Of a stretch of DNA of 64,000 bases, positions 56,201 to 63,309 are shown piece by piece (the stretch's first letter is position 1; every line of letters begins with the position of its first letter). The notes below the pieces were generated by a model. It saw only the letters and a list, made by a program, of their open reading frames with translations, was not told the origin of the DNA and ran no database searches. This DNA comes from Candidatus Cloacimonadota bacterium. Its GTDB lineage: Bacteria > Muiribacteriota > UBA6191. Position numbers and translations under genes: made by a program. The stretch lies in NCBI GenBank assembly GCA_023954715.1, contig JAGSHD010000005.1:186001-250000 (forward strand). Reading direction: 5' to 3'.

Positions 56201-56340
56201 GAGTAATATCGGTTGCTGTTTTATATCCAATTGCTTTTGCTATGTCTTATGGTCAGTTTGGCTTTTTGATCTTTTTTCTTTTGTTTGGAATGGCGTTCTT
56301 TATCATGAACTCACTTGTATCAAAGTTTCAAAAAAAGTAA
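47293..56340 (+). CDS. Giant FG-GAP/TSP3/PKD surface protein with CFI-box-like C-terminus
   Basis: 3015 residues from ATG 47293 (better signal peptide MKQITKNIILLLLLSCVHFA and GGAAAT before it); an in-frame ATG at 47281 is the alternative. FG-GAP-like Asp-rich repeats occur near residues 50, 138, 1124 (DFNSDGRRDFYLLNRF), 1277, 1344 and 1398 (DLNMDGYLDYYVSRGG). TSP3-type calcium repeats lie near 2090-2135 (DLDSDSDGLPDYLEEAPNYP, DFDDDGVNNVEEY). PKD-like domains with AGxDxxV openings lie near 2170, 2270, 2375 and 2790. The end is a Gly7 run, then CFVVTATSGS, a domain of about 70 residues (YKYSPPFAGLIRESS) and a terminal membrane helix: the CFI-box-CTERM plan. Likely exposed on the cell surface or processed there; no enzyme motif was seen. 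Confidence 0.88.
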   Translation: MKQITKNIILLLLLSCVHFAIDYQKFTSSNIILPEGQKTVYTAWGDFDLDGDLDAYIVNDGAPNELFMNNYCGHFAPNTPCKSYGEQERTKNTVDVGDDRTLGFTKLTHTSFPKLVRLKDGVASSKSAEWVDFDEDGDLDLYVVNDGLNRLFINDLFSPTRKYDPFSEQSVVQQANLQSSQDYLFHTKEVTGLPTSGYKTVINVTTVNVNTPFDANGVFTDTTQKFISSTPSVTPGMYIELNQSENQRFVILDVLSETTLRIGIADEVIDASSIVNSYTIVEDSFSSLEDLGVLENSLVRVAGPITDPLLYQTAVTYTDSLTNSQITSGDQLIMYRSSGATLKETLVNIDGRVTKKNINVTPAPRITDDLGADLLLESDFKTRIRRKNGEIVFQKFLRDLTIDFNSQSLLSGDQIQILDKKYACPKEPGKIYDQDACNVYAIESVSQEGIIFLSGTDLVKNLGTDVPYEVIRRSASARTQRYFEDKSANFSINTSSFDAVAYAATAQYKKGDHIVLDPVVDGFGTNSFNSNQIVAVNQNRAQFGKGILGITPTVARPSGRLQVLDIVSPTRLLVDAFPSEVSNLKDSDFPYQMRSMFGRLSERTNLDGTIQIFEELSLENPKTKQFDSTLGFMITQQDRAPVPPQILAFFATELRAINLNLNTFLTETDTFSNTSNYKIQIDDPGVPLVQAITNVEYRPLYYGISANPYVAVGEQRKKIRVFNRLPKGVAVGHYFVFSNNYKTKKQIVRIEPSASGNLVDLTLESEPLADFFTELETACTNTPGLACTAGDEDTQAFFDTAPRVTSTAYEFIATSTFAVNGDKTVPTVFSETLMVANNFKFTDLNVASGDLLEFFETSVDRLNTATGKLYTAEVLRVESNGSEANAVVLSSINGAVAPFNNDYDFAKLGFKPIYKGKLLEDQEVEYQNASFDFTKKTNSSKSDLLSIFYPTPEGYRLATRVPIDTVTPTKMTLSFTLKSHFNRDSDLTDALYNSIDKDNFYFRITPVSGKLQSSPTFIDRRQGMDFSKLLPLSSEDDTVRGAVLLDVFTQSFSLTNQSFFKRFRLKSLISKNVIELTSMKRGEDEGSSYFYELKKLKREAGKNVSTGLDYLENDTGNGVSITSGDFNSDGRRDFYLLNRFNDTKASNNESFLMLGSKTLESSTRPKDGYILKKPSSSFTTSSKEIANRSAKANSTEYFLGSQAKAVSLGEDRASDLFILNNKGPERLFVSKQLGEGLQNNVSTLFHINGTESEGTLAGLDPTNNTDSTENRDILVGDLNNDSYDDFYYVNTSQKNDGKTANTVLVDQVNELYTFGGNTFTEVKAADLPPDTEMSKGDGVSGQIIDFDNDSYNDIAVLNKDKPYFYDIHLEKQKSIGGSLTPLACGTSADGLNRHIQFMDLNMDGYLDYYVSRGGSKVATNELCIATKPTNDTNNYFVFDLIPRNFATDSTKTLLEGLLTIQGKFENPDKVGNFVDKTFTRRFKYQYPHVQRIKIGTGIIKEVKVNVNWSNRAVYDYFKGDFIKSSNTTGSPVYRLEQPDILAIVETKKLFAGSTSPLAIKTQVIGIQTTNIEGMGISIIGGYREDVILDNMRVFFTGQIQKMLLSGETVGETQLIQPVANNSIKLYLDQSALNPLPNSPQWRPGEPDGKFDPSTDVLLATTSISRLTNDGRYVGDSAATVGEEASVLNQGLFSDISYLSVDAQGAVTRQKLLIKRQDLRDQKTPLQEARNRLGLLVVYTIDIPAEQKSVYDKIAQTQLVLPLKVGDEKIAEVNGLETPTDRLAFIQQSDNVQVDINLLGTSSNLVHKVKYIDDNSLLFKALSETASDIASQELNAEKITFQEGKIGDIVANNVEVDVVPPITPVLNANIAGVSFPTKTVVIGGNKEAPSRLLIQNLDNQSSEQSTSALSNSLETWSFTASNLIEGENRFVIHAVDQYGNKTLDENALRFSIFVDTTAPIASKMLVTNIGINQAKFSFETNENASGYVAVTAQAGGNYIGTPQEQRKYTFGAAQRQHSIDFGIENQEFCGVLDQGQNAPPALYQVTTLCGGTEYKVAIYVEDRLGNGTSPIIQIPSLRFKTPSKNTLLQDLDGEGDLDLDSDSDGLPDYLEEAPNYPDLDKYNANDALLDFDDDGVNNVEEYRLCILNRDPNDATPCAFDMYNSFDQLPIPNAGNDVIDANPGVLVLDASKTVKNGFEAKDLTYIWEMQSTPTSTVQTLVAPVVNAPNKEKTFFNAKRAGDYVVSLRIFTNRGVVTQKDTVLYRVKNLAPESDAGVSKTGTVNFQIPLDGRGTYDANEDLITYQWIQVSGPSLEEQKLVSSELGVKSETSPATFFVTRSTGKYVFELIAADDLGAVGRDQVTVYVNSENDRFPIANAGFDRVVTVDSEFQLSGDLSSAMNATNGINYYWSPINANSLAVAERCRVECPISDTKCKPNVFSNQTASPFVNVSESILNRVNPTVKYTEPGLYAMNLIIEAVGKGLRSESSCVKILVRKSNQKITQALPTVEGTPSSVTTTSSRSLSRLSKSRTNRSISKSIQTIDNLSENSIFKSPINQKLRISGLNSSTDSTLSVLSDTLLQTENDCLVTSQNLSYRWRQTEGLTSALKPLTRNCSLVEFTPNEVGIYSFEMVYRVQEANGRVIDSLPKTLTIIANDFSKIGAGNGFIPLVDVGDSIVTKTSTSGGKKKLTLPQAQCFDDDKDTSVNHSAVTTFGLLTKNPSLFKDCSAVNMTCEWVQVSGPAALILTSGNLGCAPNGYFEPGYYEYDVRSFDGEYFSLTDRFTMVISTDNQAPPQASAGFDSSVLLNERVTLNGASSFAQNGNFEYIWSQKAGPIVELYNSRTKSPFFFPDQEGNYKFHLKIKDSFQQQSLPDEVEVFVRRSTSSTQSPAQANNATAAQNVQFEDTGGGGGGGCFVVTATSGSKDSWLVGVFTGFRDSYLIQSNTGRWIMSMYYKYSPPFAGLIRESSILRVISVAVLYPIAFAMSYGQFGFLIFFLLFGMAFFIMNSLVSKFQKK

Positions 56341-56360
56341 CTTAAAATACATTAAAGCAT

Positions 56361-56386
56361 AGTGTAAAAGTACACTTTGTCTTTTA
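56361..56386 (+). terminator. Weak terminator-like hairpin before ribD
   Basis: AGTGTA (56361-56366) and TACACT (56371-56376) form a perfect 6-base stem with an AAAG loop, followed by TTGTCTTTT. Weak; it may attenuate rather than stop transcription into the rib genes. Confidence 0.4.
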
Positions 56387-56407
56387 GAATGTTGATCGAG
56401 TTTAGAA

Positions 56408-57514
56408 ATGAGAATTGATACTATGAATGGTGACTTTACCCCCTTAGACTATGAAGCCATGACTTTGGCTATAAACTTAGCTAAAAAAGGTGCAAATAAG
56501 GTGTCTCCTAACCCTTTGGTTGGAGCTGTAATTGTAAAAAATCAAAAAATTATAGCTTCGGGATATCATAAGGGTTTTGGTAAAGACCATGCTGAAGTAG
56601 ATGCGATTAAAAATTGCGGTGAGGACTTGCAAGGGGCTTGTATATACGTGAGTTTAGAACCATGTAATCACTACGGTAAAACTCCTCCTTGTACCAAAGC
56701 GATTGTAGATGCTGGCTTTGCTAAAGTAGTTTGTGCAGTTTTAGATCCTAACCCAAAAGCCCAAGGCGGTTTAGAGTATTTAAAAAGCCAAGGTATAGAG
56801 TGTTTTAACGGACTTATGTTTGCAGAAGCTGTTGAGATTAATAAAGTATTTTTTATAAATCAATTAAAAAAACGACCAAAAATTAGTGTAAAACTAGCAC
56901 AAACTTTAAATGGTAAAATCTCAAGAGCAGATGGCACTTCTCAATGGATTACAAAAAAAAATGCGCGTAAAGAGGTTCATCGTCAACGTGCAAATCATCA
57001 AGCAATTTTAGTAGGTAAATCGACTCTAAGAGAAGATAACCCATTATTAAATGTACGCCACATTGATGGTGATGATCCCATGATCGTTATAATAGACCCT
57101 ATTGGAGATTTGGATGCTTCTTTGAAAGTGTTTTCAGCTCCTAAAGTTTTATACTATAGTCAAAAATCTAGACAAGATTTACAAGAACATATAATTCAGG
57201 TGGATGTTATAAAGTCTTTGGATTATAAAAAAGCATGGGACTTGGTACTAGAGGACCTATATCATAGAGGAGTGGATTCTTTATATGTAGAGGGTGGCTC
57301 AACCGTATCAACTTATTTATTGAACAATAATTTAGTAGATGAGTTGTACTTATTTTTTGGAATGAAATTTTTTCCATCAAATGGTAAAGATGGTTTTTTA
57401 TTTTCTCAAGATAAAGAATTTAAGTTATTGGATACAAAAATACTTGGGGACTCCGTGTTACTCAGAGGGGATTTTGGATGTTTACAGGAATTGTTGAAGA
57501 GCTTGGCAAAATAG
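56408..57514 (+). CDS. ribD: Bifunctional riboflavin deaminase-reductase RibD
   Basis: 368 residues with both domains. The deaminase (residues about 10-150) has SPNPLVGAVIVK, the zinc ligands in DHAEVDAI and EPCNHYGKTPPC. The reductase follows, with KLAQTLNGKISRADGTSQWI, ILVGKSTLREDNPLLNVR, and VEGGSTVSTYLLNNNLVDEL near the end. It deaminates and then reduces the pyrimidine product of GTP cyclohydrolase II. A second in-frame ATG at 56423 is possible. The end overlaps the riboflavin synthase gene by 37 bases, so translation is coupled. No FMN riboswitch was recognised in the 67 bases upstream. Confidence 0.96.
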   Translation: MRIDTMNGDFTPLDYEAMTLAINLAKKGANKVSPNPLVGAVIVKNQKIIASGYHKGFGKDHAEVDAIKNCGEDLQGACIYVSLEPCNHYGKTPPCTKAIVDAGFAKVVCAVLDPNPKAQGGLEYLKSQGIECFNGLMFAEAVEINKVFFINQLKKRPKISVKLAQTLNGKISRADGTSQWITKKNARKEVHRQRANHQAILVGKSTLREDNPLLNVRHIDGDDPMIVIIDPIGDLDASLKVFSAPKVLYYSQKSRQDLQEHIIQVDVIKSLDYKKAWDLVLEDLYHRGVDSLYVEGGSTVSTYLLNNNLVDELYLFFGMKFFPSNGKDGFLFSQDKEFKLLDTKILGDSVLLRGDFGCLQELLKSLAK

Positions 57515-58131
57515 ACTCTTGGAAAAGTGAAACTACTATTAGAATATCTTGCTCTAAGGTTTTAGAAGATCTTAATTTGGGAGATTCGGTGGCTGTAAAC
57601 GGCATATGTTTGACAGCGGTAGAAATATCTTCAAACTACTTTGATGCAAATGTATCTAGTGAAACAAAAGCAAGGTGGGCTAATAGTAACTATAGCGTAG
57701 GCTCAAGAGTAAATCTAGAGAGAGCTTTACAATTACAAAGTAGACTAGGCGGACATTTAGTACAAGGGCATGTGGACGATACAGCTCAATTGATATCCAA
57801 AAAAGATTTGGGGGATTTCATTGAGTTAAAGGTTCAATTAGATAAAAAGCTTTTTCCATTTTTGGTAGAGAAGGGTTCTATAACCATTGATGGAGTTTCG
57901 CTTACCATTAATGAATTAAATGATACTTTAGTTACTTTGACCATTGTTCCCCACACCATTGAAAAAACTTGCCTTTTAGATCGAAACTCGGGAGATCGAG
58001 TTAATATCGAGGTGGATGTTATGGGGAAATACGTTTTGCGTCAAATCTCTTGGTTAAAAGGAGATACTCACGAAAAAAAAGAGTTATCTTTGAGTGACTT
58101 AATGAACGCAGGTTTTACCAAAGGGCTATAA
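57478..58131 (+). CDS. ribE: Riboflavin synthase alpha chain RibE (RibC of some species)
   Basis: 217 residues, two tandem lumazine-binding barrels. It opens with the invariant MFTGIVEELGKI. Domain one has VAVNGICLTAVEISSNYFDA and GSRVNLERALQLQSRLGGHL followed by VQGHVDD. Domain two has KGSITIDGVSLTINELNDTL and ends with NIEVDVMGKYVLRQ. It dismutates two lumazines to riboflavin and an amino-uracil. It overlaps ribD by 37 bases; a radical SAM gene follows after 17 bases. No unusual residue was seen. Confidence 0.96.
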   Translation: MFTGIVEELGKIDSWKSETTIRISCSKVLEDLNLGDSVAVNGICLTAVEISSNYFDANVSSETKARWANSNYSVGSRVNLERALQLQSRLGGHLVQGHVDDTAQLISKKDLGDFIELKVQLDKKLFPFLVEKGSITIDGVSLTINELNDTLVTLTIVPHTIEKTCLLDRNSGDRVNIEVDVMGKYVLRQISWLKGDTHEKKELSLSDLMNAGFTKGL

Positions 58132-58148
58132 GTTTAAGGTTAGAGAGT

Positions 58149-59453
58149 ATGATAGAAAAGGCAAGGGTATTATTTTTAGCTTTTTCTGGAATTCGTGTAC
58201 AAAATAAGCGACTTTTGGAGCTTGGATACCAATCTGTGGAGCTTAGACATCGAGCTTATACCATTGCTTCACTACCTTCTTTAGGCTTACTCACTTTGGC
58301 CGGAATGACTCCAGAGTCTTGGGAGTCTAAGTACCATGAGTTTAGTGCAGATACCATGGGTGTTATTCAAGAGTTTCAGCCAGATCTGATTGCCTTTTCT
58401 ACTTTAACAGCAAGTGTAGAGTCAGCTTGTGATTTTGTAAAACAGCTACATGGGTTGAACATTACTTGTGTTATTGGTGGATTAGCTGCTAGCACATTAC
58501 CCATGGCAACTTTTAAAGACTTTGATAGCATTATTCAAGGGGATGGAGAGTCGTCTTGGTCGCAAGTATTAGACGATTGTTTGTCCAAGAGTCTTAAAAA
58601 AGTATATAAAAATACTAAGCCTTATAATTTTAATCAGTCTCCCATCCCAAAATGGGAGTTGTTGGGGCAAGAAAAACGGGCAAGGTATACGGTTCAAACG
58701 CAAAGAGGATGTTCAAAGGCTTGTTCATTTTGTGGAGCTAGTAGATTGTTGGGTCCATTGCGATTTAAAAAAGATGAGCTGATTGCAAAAGAGCTATTTG
58801 AATTAAAAAAGTATACTAAAGCCCAAGTTGTTGAATTGGCTGATGATAATACCTTTGCTTTGGGTACTAGAGATGCGTTATTTGATGCTTTAGAGGCTTC
58901 TAAGATTAGATATTTCACAGAAGCCGAATGGAGTATTGGAGAAAACCCTGAAATATTATCTAGACTTTCTAAATCAGGATGTGTGCAGGTATTGGTTGGC
59001 GTAGAGTCTTCGGTTCAGACATACTCTGGGATGGGCAACAAAGTAGGGCATCTAGATCGTATATTTAAGGCCATTGATAATATACAAAAATCTGGTGTGT
59101 CAGTGATTGCCTGTTTTATTGTGGGGGTAGATGGCGAAACTAAAGAGTCCATTGAAAACTTAGGTGATATTATTGTAAACAGTGGATTGAGCGATGTGCA
59201 AATTACTTTACAAACACCTTTTCCAGGGACACGATTATATAAAAATTTGTACAAGCAAGGTCGCTTACTTAAAAACCGGTCTTGGTCATATTACACTCTT
59301 TTTGATGTGACTTTTGAGCCATCAAATATGAGTGTAAAAGAACTTGAAAACTCCTATTATGACCTGATGAAACGAGTTTATAGTAACTCCCAGAGCGAAA
59401 AACGAAAATTGATTAGGAAGCAAATATGGAAAATAGCGAGCAAACTAAAATAA
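58149..59453 (+). CDS. B12-binding radical SAM protein in the rib cluster
   Basis: 434 residues. The N-terminal about 165 residues resemble a cobalamin-binding domain (VLFLAFSGIRVQNKRLLELG, YTIASLPSLGLLTLAGMTPE, DLIAFSTLTASVESA, CVIGGLAAST). The radical SAM core follows, with QRGCSKACSFCGA (Cx3Cx2C, cysteines about 188, 192, 195), then VVELADDNTFAL, QVLVGVESSVQ and IACFIVGVDGETKESI. Such proteins often perform methylations or ring rearrangements. It lies 17 bases after ribE and overlaps the next gene by 28 bases, so it is in the rib transcript, but no riboflavin step needs it. Substrate is unknown. Confidence 0.85.
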   Translation: MIEKARVLFLAFSGIRVQNKRLLELGYQSVELRHRAYTIASLPSLGLLTLAGMTPESWESKYHEFSADTMGVIQEFQPDLIAFSTLTASVESACDFVKQLHGLNITCVIGGLAASTLPMATFKDFDSIIQGDGESSWSQVLDDCLSKSLKKVYKNTKPYNFNQSPIPKWELLGQEKRARYTVQTQRGCSKACSFCGASRLLGPLRFKKDELIAKELFELKKYTKAQVVELADDNTFALGTRDALFDALEASKIRYFTEAEWSIGENPEILSRLSKSGCVQVLVGVESSVQTYSGMGNKVGHLDRIFKAIDNIQKSGVSVIACFIVGVDGETKESIENLGDIIVNSGLSDVQITLQTPFPGTRLYKNLYKQGRLLKNRSWSYYTLFDVTFEPSNMSVKELENSYYDLMKRVYSNSQSEKRKLIRKQIWKIASKLK

Positions 59454-60673
59454 CAACTCATACCATTATTCAGTTTTTATTCGGAAAAAGAGATGCAATC
59501 TTAAAAGTTGCAGAGTGCCCTGATTCATTGAGAGTATCTTTTATTTTGGTGATGGTAGCTGCCCTTGCTAGGAGTTATGACAAAGAGTATTTGTTTAGAG
59601 AGCCTCTTCATTTGCTTTTATCTCCAGTAGCTTCCGCTTTAGTGGCATTTTTAATATTTTTAGCTTTTCGACTACTATCTTGGAGACATGCCCATGATTG
59701 CCCTAAGTTTTGGAGAGACTTTAAGGTTATCTTGTCATTATTTTGGATGACGGCTCCCTTGGCTTGGGTTTATGGTATTCCGGTAGAAATAATGTTTGAT
59801 GGCTTTTTATCGATGCAAATTAACCTTTGGCTATTGTTAGTAGTTGCAGTTTGGAGAGTGTTGTTATTTATTCGAATAATGAATGTTATTTATGGGGGGT
59901 ATTCGCTTGTAGTGGTTTTAATGATTTGTGGATCCATAGCCTATGGTGTATTAGATATCGTTCCTATGCCAATTATATCCTTTATGGGCGGAGTCACAAT
60001 TACGGGGACTGGTGGCTTGATACGGTTGATTGGGTTTTTAGTTGTTGCGATTTGTATAATCGCAGTACCGATAACAGCACTTCTATATTTGGTTTCTATT
60101 TTTACGCGGATTGGTAGCAAATATTCAGGATATAAAGTAAACCAAGATATCACTTATGCTAAGACAGTTTTTAAGTTACCAATCTTGATCAGTATATTAT
60201 TTATTTTTTGCCTACCTTACTTTCAGCCAAAACAAGCCAATCGTTACACTGTAGAAACCTTATTTAGCGAAGATAAAATCACCCAAGCACTAGAGTATTT
60301 AAAAAGTCATAAAGTAGAAGACTTTCCAAGGCATTGGACATTACCACCTCAGTGGAAATATAGAAAAAAGAAACCTGATATGTTGACTATTATGAGGGAG
60401 TTACAAAAGACTGATGAAAAATCTTGGGTAAAGGACTACTATTTTGAAGATTTCAAGGGGTACTTTGGTTTTTTTCTAAGGCCTCATCATCATTCGACTT
60501 GTGAAAAAATAACTTCATATTATTCTGTTATTAAAAAACTGAAACCTTTTTATCTATATACATCTGCAATTTCAACAATCGAAGAAAAATGCCCCCAAGT
60601 ATTAGAGGAAGAGTCACAAATAGCAATTCCCGCTAATATTACTTCGATAAAGAAAAGTCTACAAAAGCTTTAG
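59426..60673 (+). CDS. Yip1-domain-like membrane protein
   Basis: 415 residues. The first about 290 residues contain five to six helices in the Yip1 style: FRVSFILVMVAALARS-like start, PVASALVAFLIFLAFRLLSW, and charged RHAHDCPKFWRDFKVILSLF leading into helices, ending near LPILISILFIFCLPYF. A soluble tail follows (about 280-415). It overlaps the radical SAM gene by 28 bases (ATG 59426) and the GNAT gene follows by 22 bases, so the three are a unit. Function is unknown; Yip1-like bacterial proteins are only loosely characterised. Confidence 0.65.
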   Translation: MENSEQTKITTHTIIQFLFGKRDAILKVAECPDSLRVSFILVMVAALARSYDKEYLFREPLHLLLSPVASALVAFLIFLAFRLLSWRHAHDCPKFWRDFKVILSLFWMTAPLAWVYGIPVEIMFDGFLSMQINLWLLLVVAVWRVLLFIRIMNVIYGGYSLVVVLMICGSIAYGVLDIVPMPIISFMGGVTITGTGGLIRLIGFLVVAICIIAVPITALLYLVSIFTRIGSKYSGYKVNQDITYAKTVFKLPILISILFIFCLPYFQPKQANRYTVETLFSEDKITQALEYLKSHKVEDFPRHWTLPPQWKYRKKKPDMLTIMRELQKTDEKSWVKDYYFEDFKGYFGFFLRPHHHSTCEKITSYYSVIKKLKPFYLYTSAISTIEEKCPQVLEEESQIAIPANITSIKKSLQKL

Positions 60674-60695
60674 TGTGCTAGAAAGAGTATCCAGT

Positions 60696-61193
60696 ATGAC
60701 AAAATCATCAAAAGCTTTATTAAAAACTGTTTCAATGGATCAAAAACAACTTTTAGACAATTTGTTACAATTGTACCTTTATGAGTTTACAGACTACACA
60801 GATGATGACTTAAACTCACTAGGTAGATATGACTATGAGTACTTTGAGTCGTATTTTATAGACAAAGATCGATACGCTTATTTTATCTATATGGGTACAC
60901 AGTTGGTAGGTTTTTGTATGGTAAATCAACATTCTTTACTGCAAAACAGTTATATTCACTCCATAGCAGAGTTTTTCATTCTCAGAAAATATCGAAAGTA
61001 TGGAATTGGACGTGCCGCTGCTAATGAAGTTTTAGCAAAGCATGGCCCATCTTGGGAGATTCCTCAACTGACTCAAAATAAGATTGCCATGAAATTTTGG
61101 GAGAAAGTTATATTAGAAATCTCTAATGGGAATTATCAGATTATTTTAAGTTCAACAAAAGATAAGCAAACAATAAAATTTGAGATGGTATAA
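60696..61193 (+). CDS. GNAT-family acetyltransferase-like protein
   Basis: I use ATG 60696, preceded by AAAGAG; a GTG at 60675 in the same frame is possible. The 165-residue product fits COG5628-type GNAT proteins: YFIYMGTQLVGFCMVNQHSL, then EFFILRKYRKYGIGRAAANE (acetyl-CoA loop RKYGIG) and a C-terminal IPQLTQNKIAMKFWEKVI segment ('wE-x-N-x-x-A-x-x-FW-x-k'). It would transfer an acyl group from CoA; the acceptor is unknown. It ends the insert between ribE and ribBA and is followed by a terminator. Confidence 0.82.
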   Translation: MTKSSKALLKTVSMDQKQLLDNLLQLYLYEFTDYTDDDLNSLGRYDYEYFESYFIDKDRYAYFIYMGTQLVGFCMVNQHSLLQNSYIHSIAEFFILRKYRKYGIGRAAANEVLAKHGPSWEIPQLTQNKIAMKFWEKVILEISNGNYQIILSSTKDKQTIKFEMV

Positions 61194-61220
61194 TTAAAGT
61201 ACCTAAAAATTTTACTAGGG

Positions 61221-61253
61221 GGCAGAATAATAAAGGATTCTACTGCCTTTTTG
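61221..61253 (+). terminator. Terminator after the GNAT gene
   Basis: GGCAG (61221-61225) pairs with CTGCC (61243-61247), extended by an AAT/ATT pair with a small bulge, then TTTTTG. It separates the first rib segment from ribBA, which then needs its own promoter in the next 137 bases. Confidence 0.75.
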
Positions 61254-61390
61254 TTTTGTTTAGATGGAACATCCCTTGTTAAGAGAAATGAATTTTTGTA
61301 TATGGTTGAGTGCGTATTTTAGCTATATTTTTATTGTAAATTGAGCTAAATGACAGTAATGGCGACTTGAAAAGAAATTAGGAAAGCTAC

Positions 61391-62623
61391 ATGAGCGAAG
61401 AGTTAGTTGATTATTCAGAACATATTTCAAGCATTGATGAAGTATTAGAAGATATTAAGCAAGGTAAAATGTATATCTTGGTGGATGACCCTGATCGTGA
61501 AAACGAAGGTGATCTTTGTATGGCAGCGGAGTCTGTTACAACCGAAGCAATTAACTTTATGGCAAAAGAAGGTCGTGGTTTGATCTGCCTTACTTTGAGT
61601 AATGAGCGAGCCGACATGTTGGGCTTGCCTCACATGGTAGCTGAAAATTCAGCACAATTTCAAACAGCGTTTACTGTCTCAATTGACGCAGCCTATGGGA
61701 TTACAACGGGTATTTCAGCTTATGATCGTTATAAGACGATCTTAGATGCAACCAAGTCTGATGCCAAACCAACAGATTTTGCTAGACCAGGTCATATATT
61801 TCCACTTCGCGCAAAAGATGGAGGTACTCTAGTCCGAACAGGTCAAACAGAAGGTTCAGTTGATTTAAGCAGAATGTCGGGTTTACAAGATTCTGGTATC
61901 ATTTGTGAAATCATGAATGATGATGGCTCTATGTCACGAATGCCCGATTTAATTACCTTTGCAAAAAAGCATGATTTAAAAATATGTACCGTTGCAGATA
62001 TTGTTGAATATAGATTAAAAAATGAGACCTCTGTAACAGAAGTTGCTCAATCCGTTTTGCCTACTGATCATGGTGATTTTGATATACGTGTTTTTGAATC
62101 AGTGATTGATCAACAAAACTATGTGGTAATTCAAAAAGGTGAAGTTACTGAAGATGAGCCTACTTTGGTTCGGGTTCACTCAGAGTGTTTGACGGGAGAT
62201 GTTTTCTCTTCTTCTCGATGTGACTGTGGCCACCAATTGAAGCTAGCCATGAAAAAAATAGAGCAAGAGGGTCGAGGAGTGATTTTATATCTTCGTCAAG
62301 AAGGGCGAGGCATCGGCTTAAAACATAAAATTAAGGCTTATAAACTCCAAGAAGAAGGTTACGATACTGTAGAAGCCAATGAAAAATTAGGTTTTAAATC
62401 TGATTTAAGAAATTACGGTGTAGGGGCCCAGGTTTTACGAACAATTGGTGTTCGTAAAATGAAGCTTATGACTAATAATCCTCAAAAAATTATCGGACTA
62501 AAGGGTTATGGGTTAGAAGTTACCGAAAGAGTTTCATTAGAAATAGAGCCTAAAAAAAATAATGCTCGATACTTAAAAACTAAAAAAGAAAAAATGGGAC
62601 ACATGTTAAGAGGATTAGCTTAA
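61391..62623 (+). CDS. ribBA: RibBA: DHBP synthase and GTP cyclohydrolase II
   Basis: 410 residues with two fused enzymes. The RibB half (residues about 10-212) shows [27 protein letters not shown] and [20 protein letters not shown], and makes dihydroxybutanone phosphate from ribulose-5-P. The RibA half has [20 protein letters not shown] with the three zinc cysteines, [25 protein letters not shown] and [15 protein letters not shown], and opens GTP. Length and order are those of normal RibBA, with all listed motifs intact. Only 13 bases separate it from ribH; it is preceded by a terminator and AGGAAAG before its ATG. Confidence 0.97.
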   Translation: MSEELVDYSEHISSIDEVLEDIKQGKMYILVDDPDRENEGDLCMAAESVTTEAINFMAKEGRGLICLTLSNERADMLGLPHMVAENSAQFQTAFTVSIDAAYGITTGISAYDRYKTILDATKSDAKPTDFARPGHIFPLRAKDGGTLVRTGQTEGSVDLSRMSGLQDSGIICEIMNDDGSMSRMPDLITFAKKHDLKICTVADIVEYRLKNETSVTEVAQSVLPTDHGDFDIRVFESVIDQQNYVVIQKGEVTEDEPTLVRVHSECLTGDVFSSSRCDCGHQLKLAMKKIEQEGRGVILYLRQEGRGIGLKHKIKAYKLQEEGYDTVEANEKLGFKSDLRNYGVGAQVLRTIGVRKMKLMTNNPQKIIGLKGYGLEVTERVSLEIEPKKNNARYLKTKKEKMGHMLRGLA

Positions 62624-62636
62624 TAAAGGATTACAA

Positions 62637-63098
62637 ATGAATGTTATTGATGGAATGATGAATGGTAATGGATACAAAATTGCGGTAATTGTAACTCGAT
62701 TTAATGGTTTTATAACAGAATCTCTTTTAGAGGGCTGTTTAGATGCTTTGAAACGTTATGGTGTAGGTGAGCAAGATATTAAGGTAGTCCGTATTCCTGG
62801 AGCATTTGAAATGCCTGTAGTTTTACAAAGAGTAGCAAAGTCGGGAGACTATGATGGAGCAATCTGTTTAGGTGCTGTAATCAGAGGAGAAACACCTCAC
62901 TTTGACTTTGTTGCTTCTGAAAATGCTAAAGGTATGCAAAAAGTCATGTTAGATAATGATTTTGCTGTAACGAATGGTGTGATAACTACCAATAATTTAG
63001 AGCAAGCAATTGAGAGAGCTGGAGTTAAGGCCGGTAATAAAGGTGCTGAAGCTGCATTAGCTATGATTGAGACCCTAAGCGTTTTAAAACAAATATAG
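62637..63098 (+). CDS. ribH: 6,7-dimethyl-8-ribityllumazine synthase RibH
   Basis: 153 residues. Motifs: IAVIVTRFNGFITESLLEG (ribityl site), VRIPGAFEMPVVLQ, CLGAVIRGETPHFDFVASE (catalytic His region) and NGVITTNNLEQAIERAG with AGNKGAEAA. It joins the RibD product with the RibB product, forming the icosahedral-type capsid protein of the family. It follows ribBA by 13 bases with AAAGGA upstream, and a terminator lies 22 bases past its stop. NusB, often its neighbour, is absent here. Confidence 0.97.
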   Translation: MNVIDGMMNGNGYKIAVIVTRFNGFITESLLEGCLDALKRYGVGEQDIKVVRIPGAFEMPVVLQRVAKSGDYDGAICLGAVIRGETPHFDFVASENAKGMQKVMLDNDFAVTNGVITTNNLEQAIERAGVKAGNKGAEAALAMIETLSVLKQI

Positions 63099-63120
63099 AC
63101 TTTATTATAAATTAGATAAG

Positions 63121-63161
63121 TCCAAGTAGATTAATTTTATAGTTTGCTTGGATTTTTTTTT
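63121..63161 (+). terminator. Terminator of the ribBA-ribH operon
   Basis: TCCAAG (63121-63126) and CTTGGA (63147-63152) form a stem with a 20-base loop, followed by nine T. Confidence 0.85.
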
Positions 63162-63309
63162 GCGTCAAGAGATCGATAATAATGTAAAATAGCCATGAAT
63201 AAATGTATTTGGGACAGGTGGATTTTTTTATGATCAGCGTAAATTCTGGACCTAACCTTGAGTTTATAAAGCTTTCTCTGTTAAAATAGCCCCCCAATTT
63301 ATTGAAATG

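Noticed and set aside
56341-56407. FMN riboswitch expected before ribD
   Set aside because: Only 67 bases are available and the conserved AGGGGCGGGG-like core is absent; the gap before ribBA (61254-61390) also lacks it.
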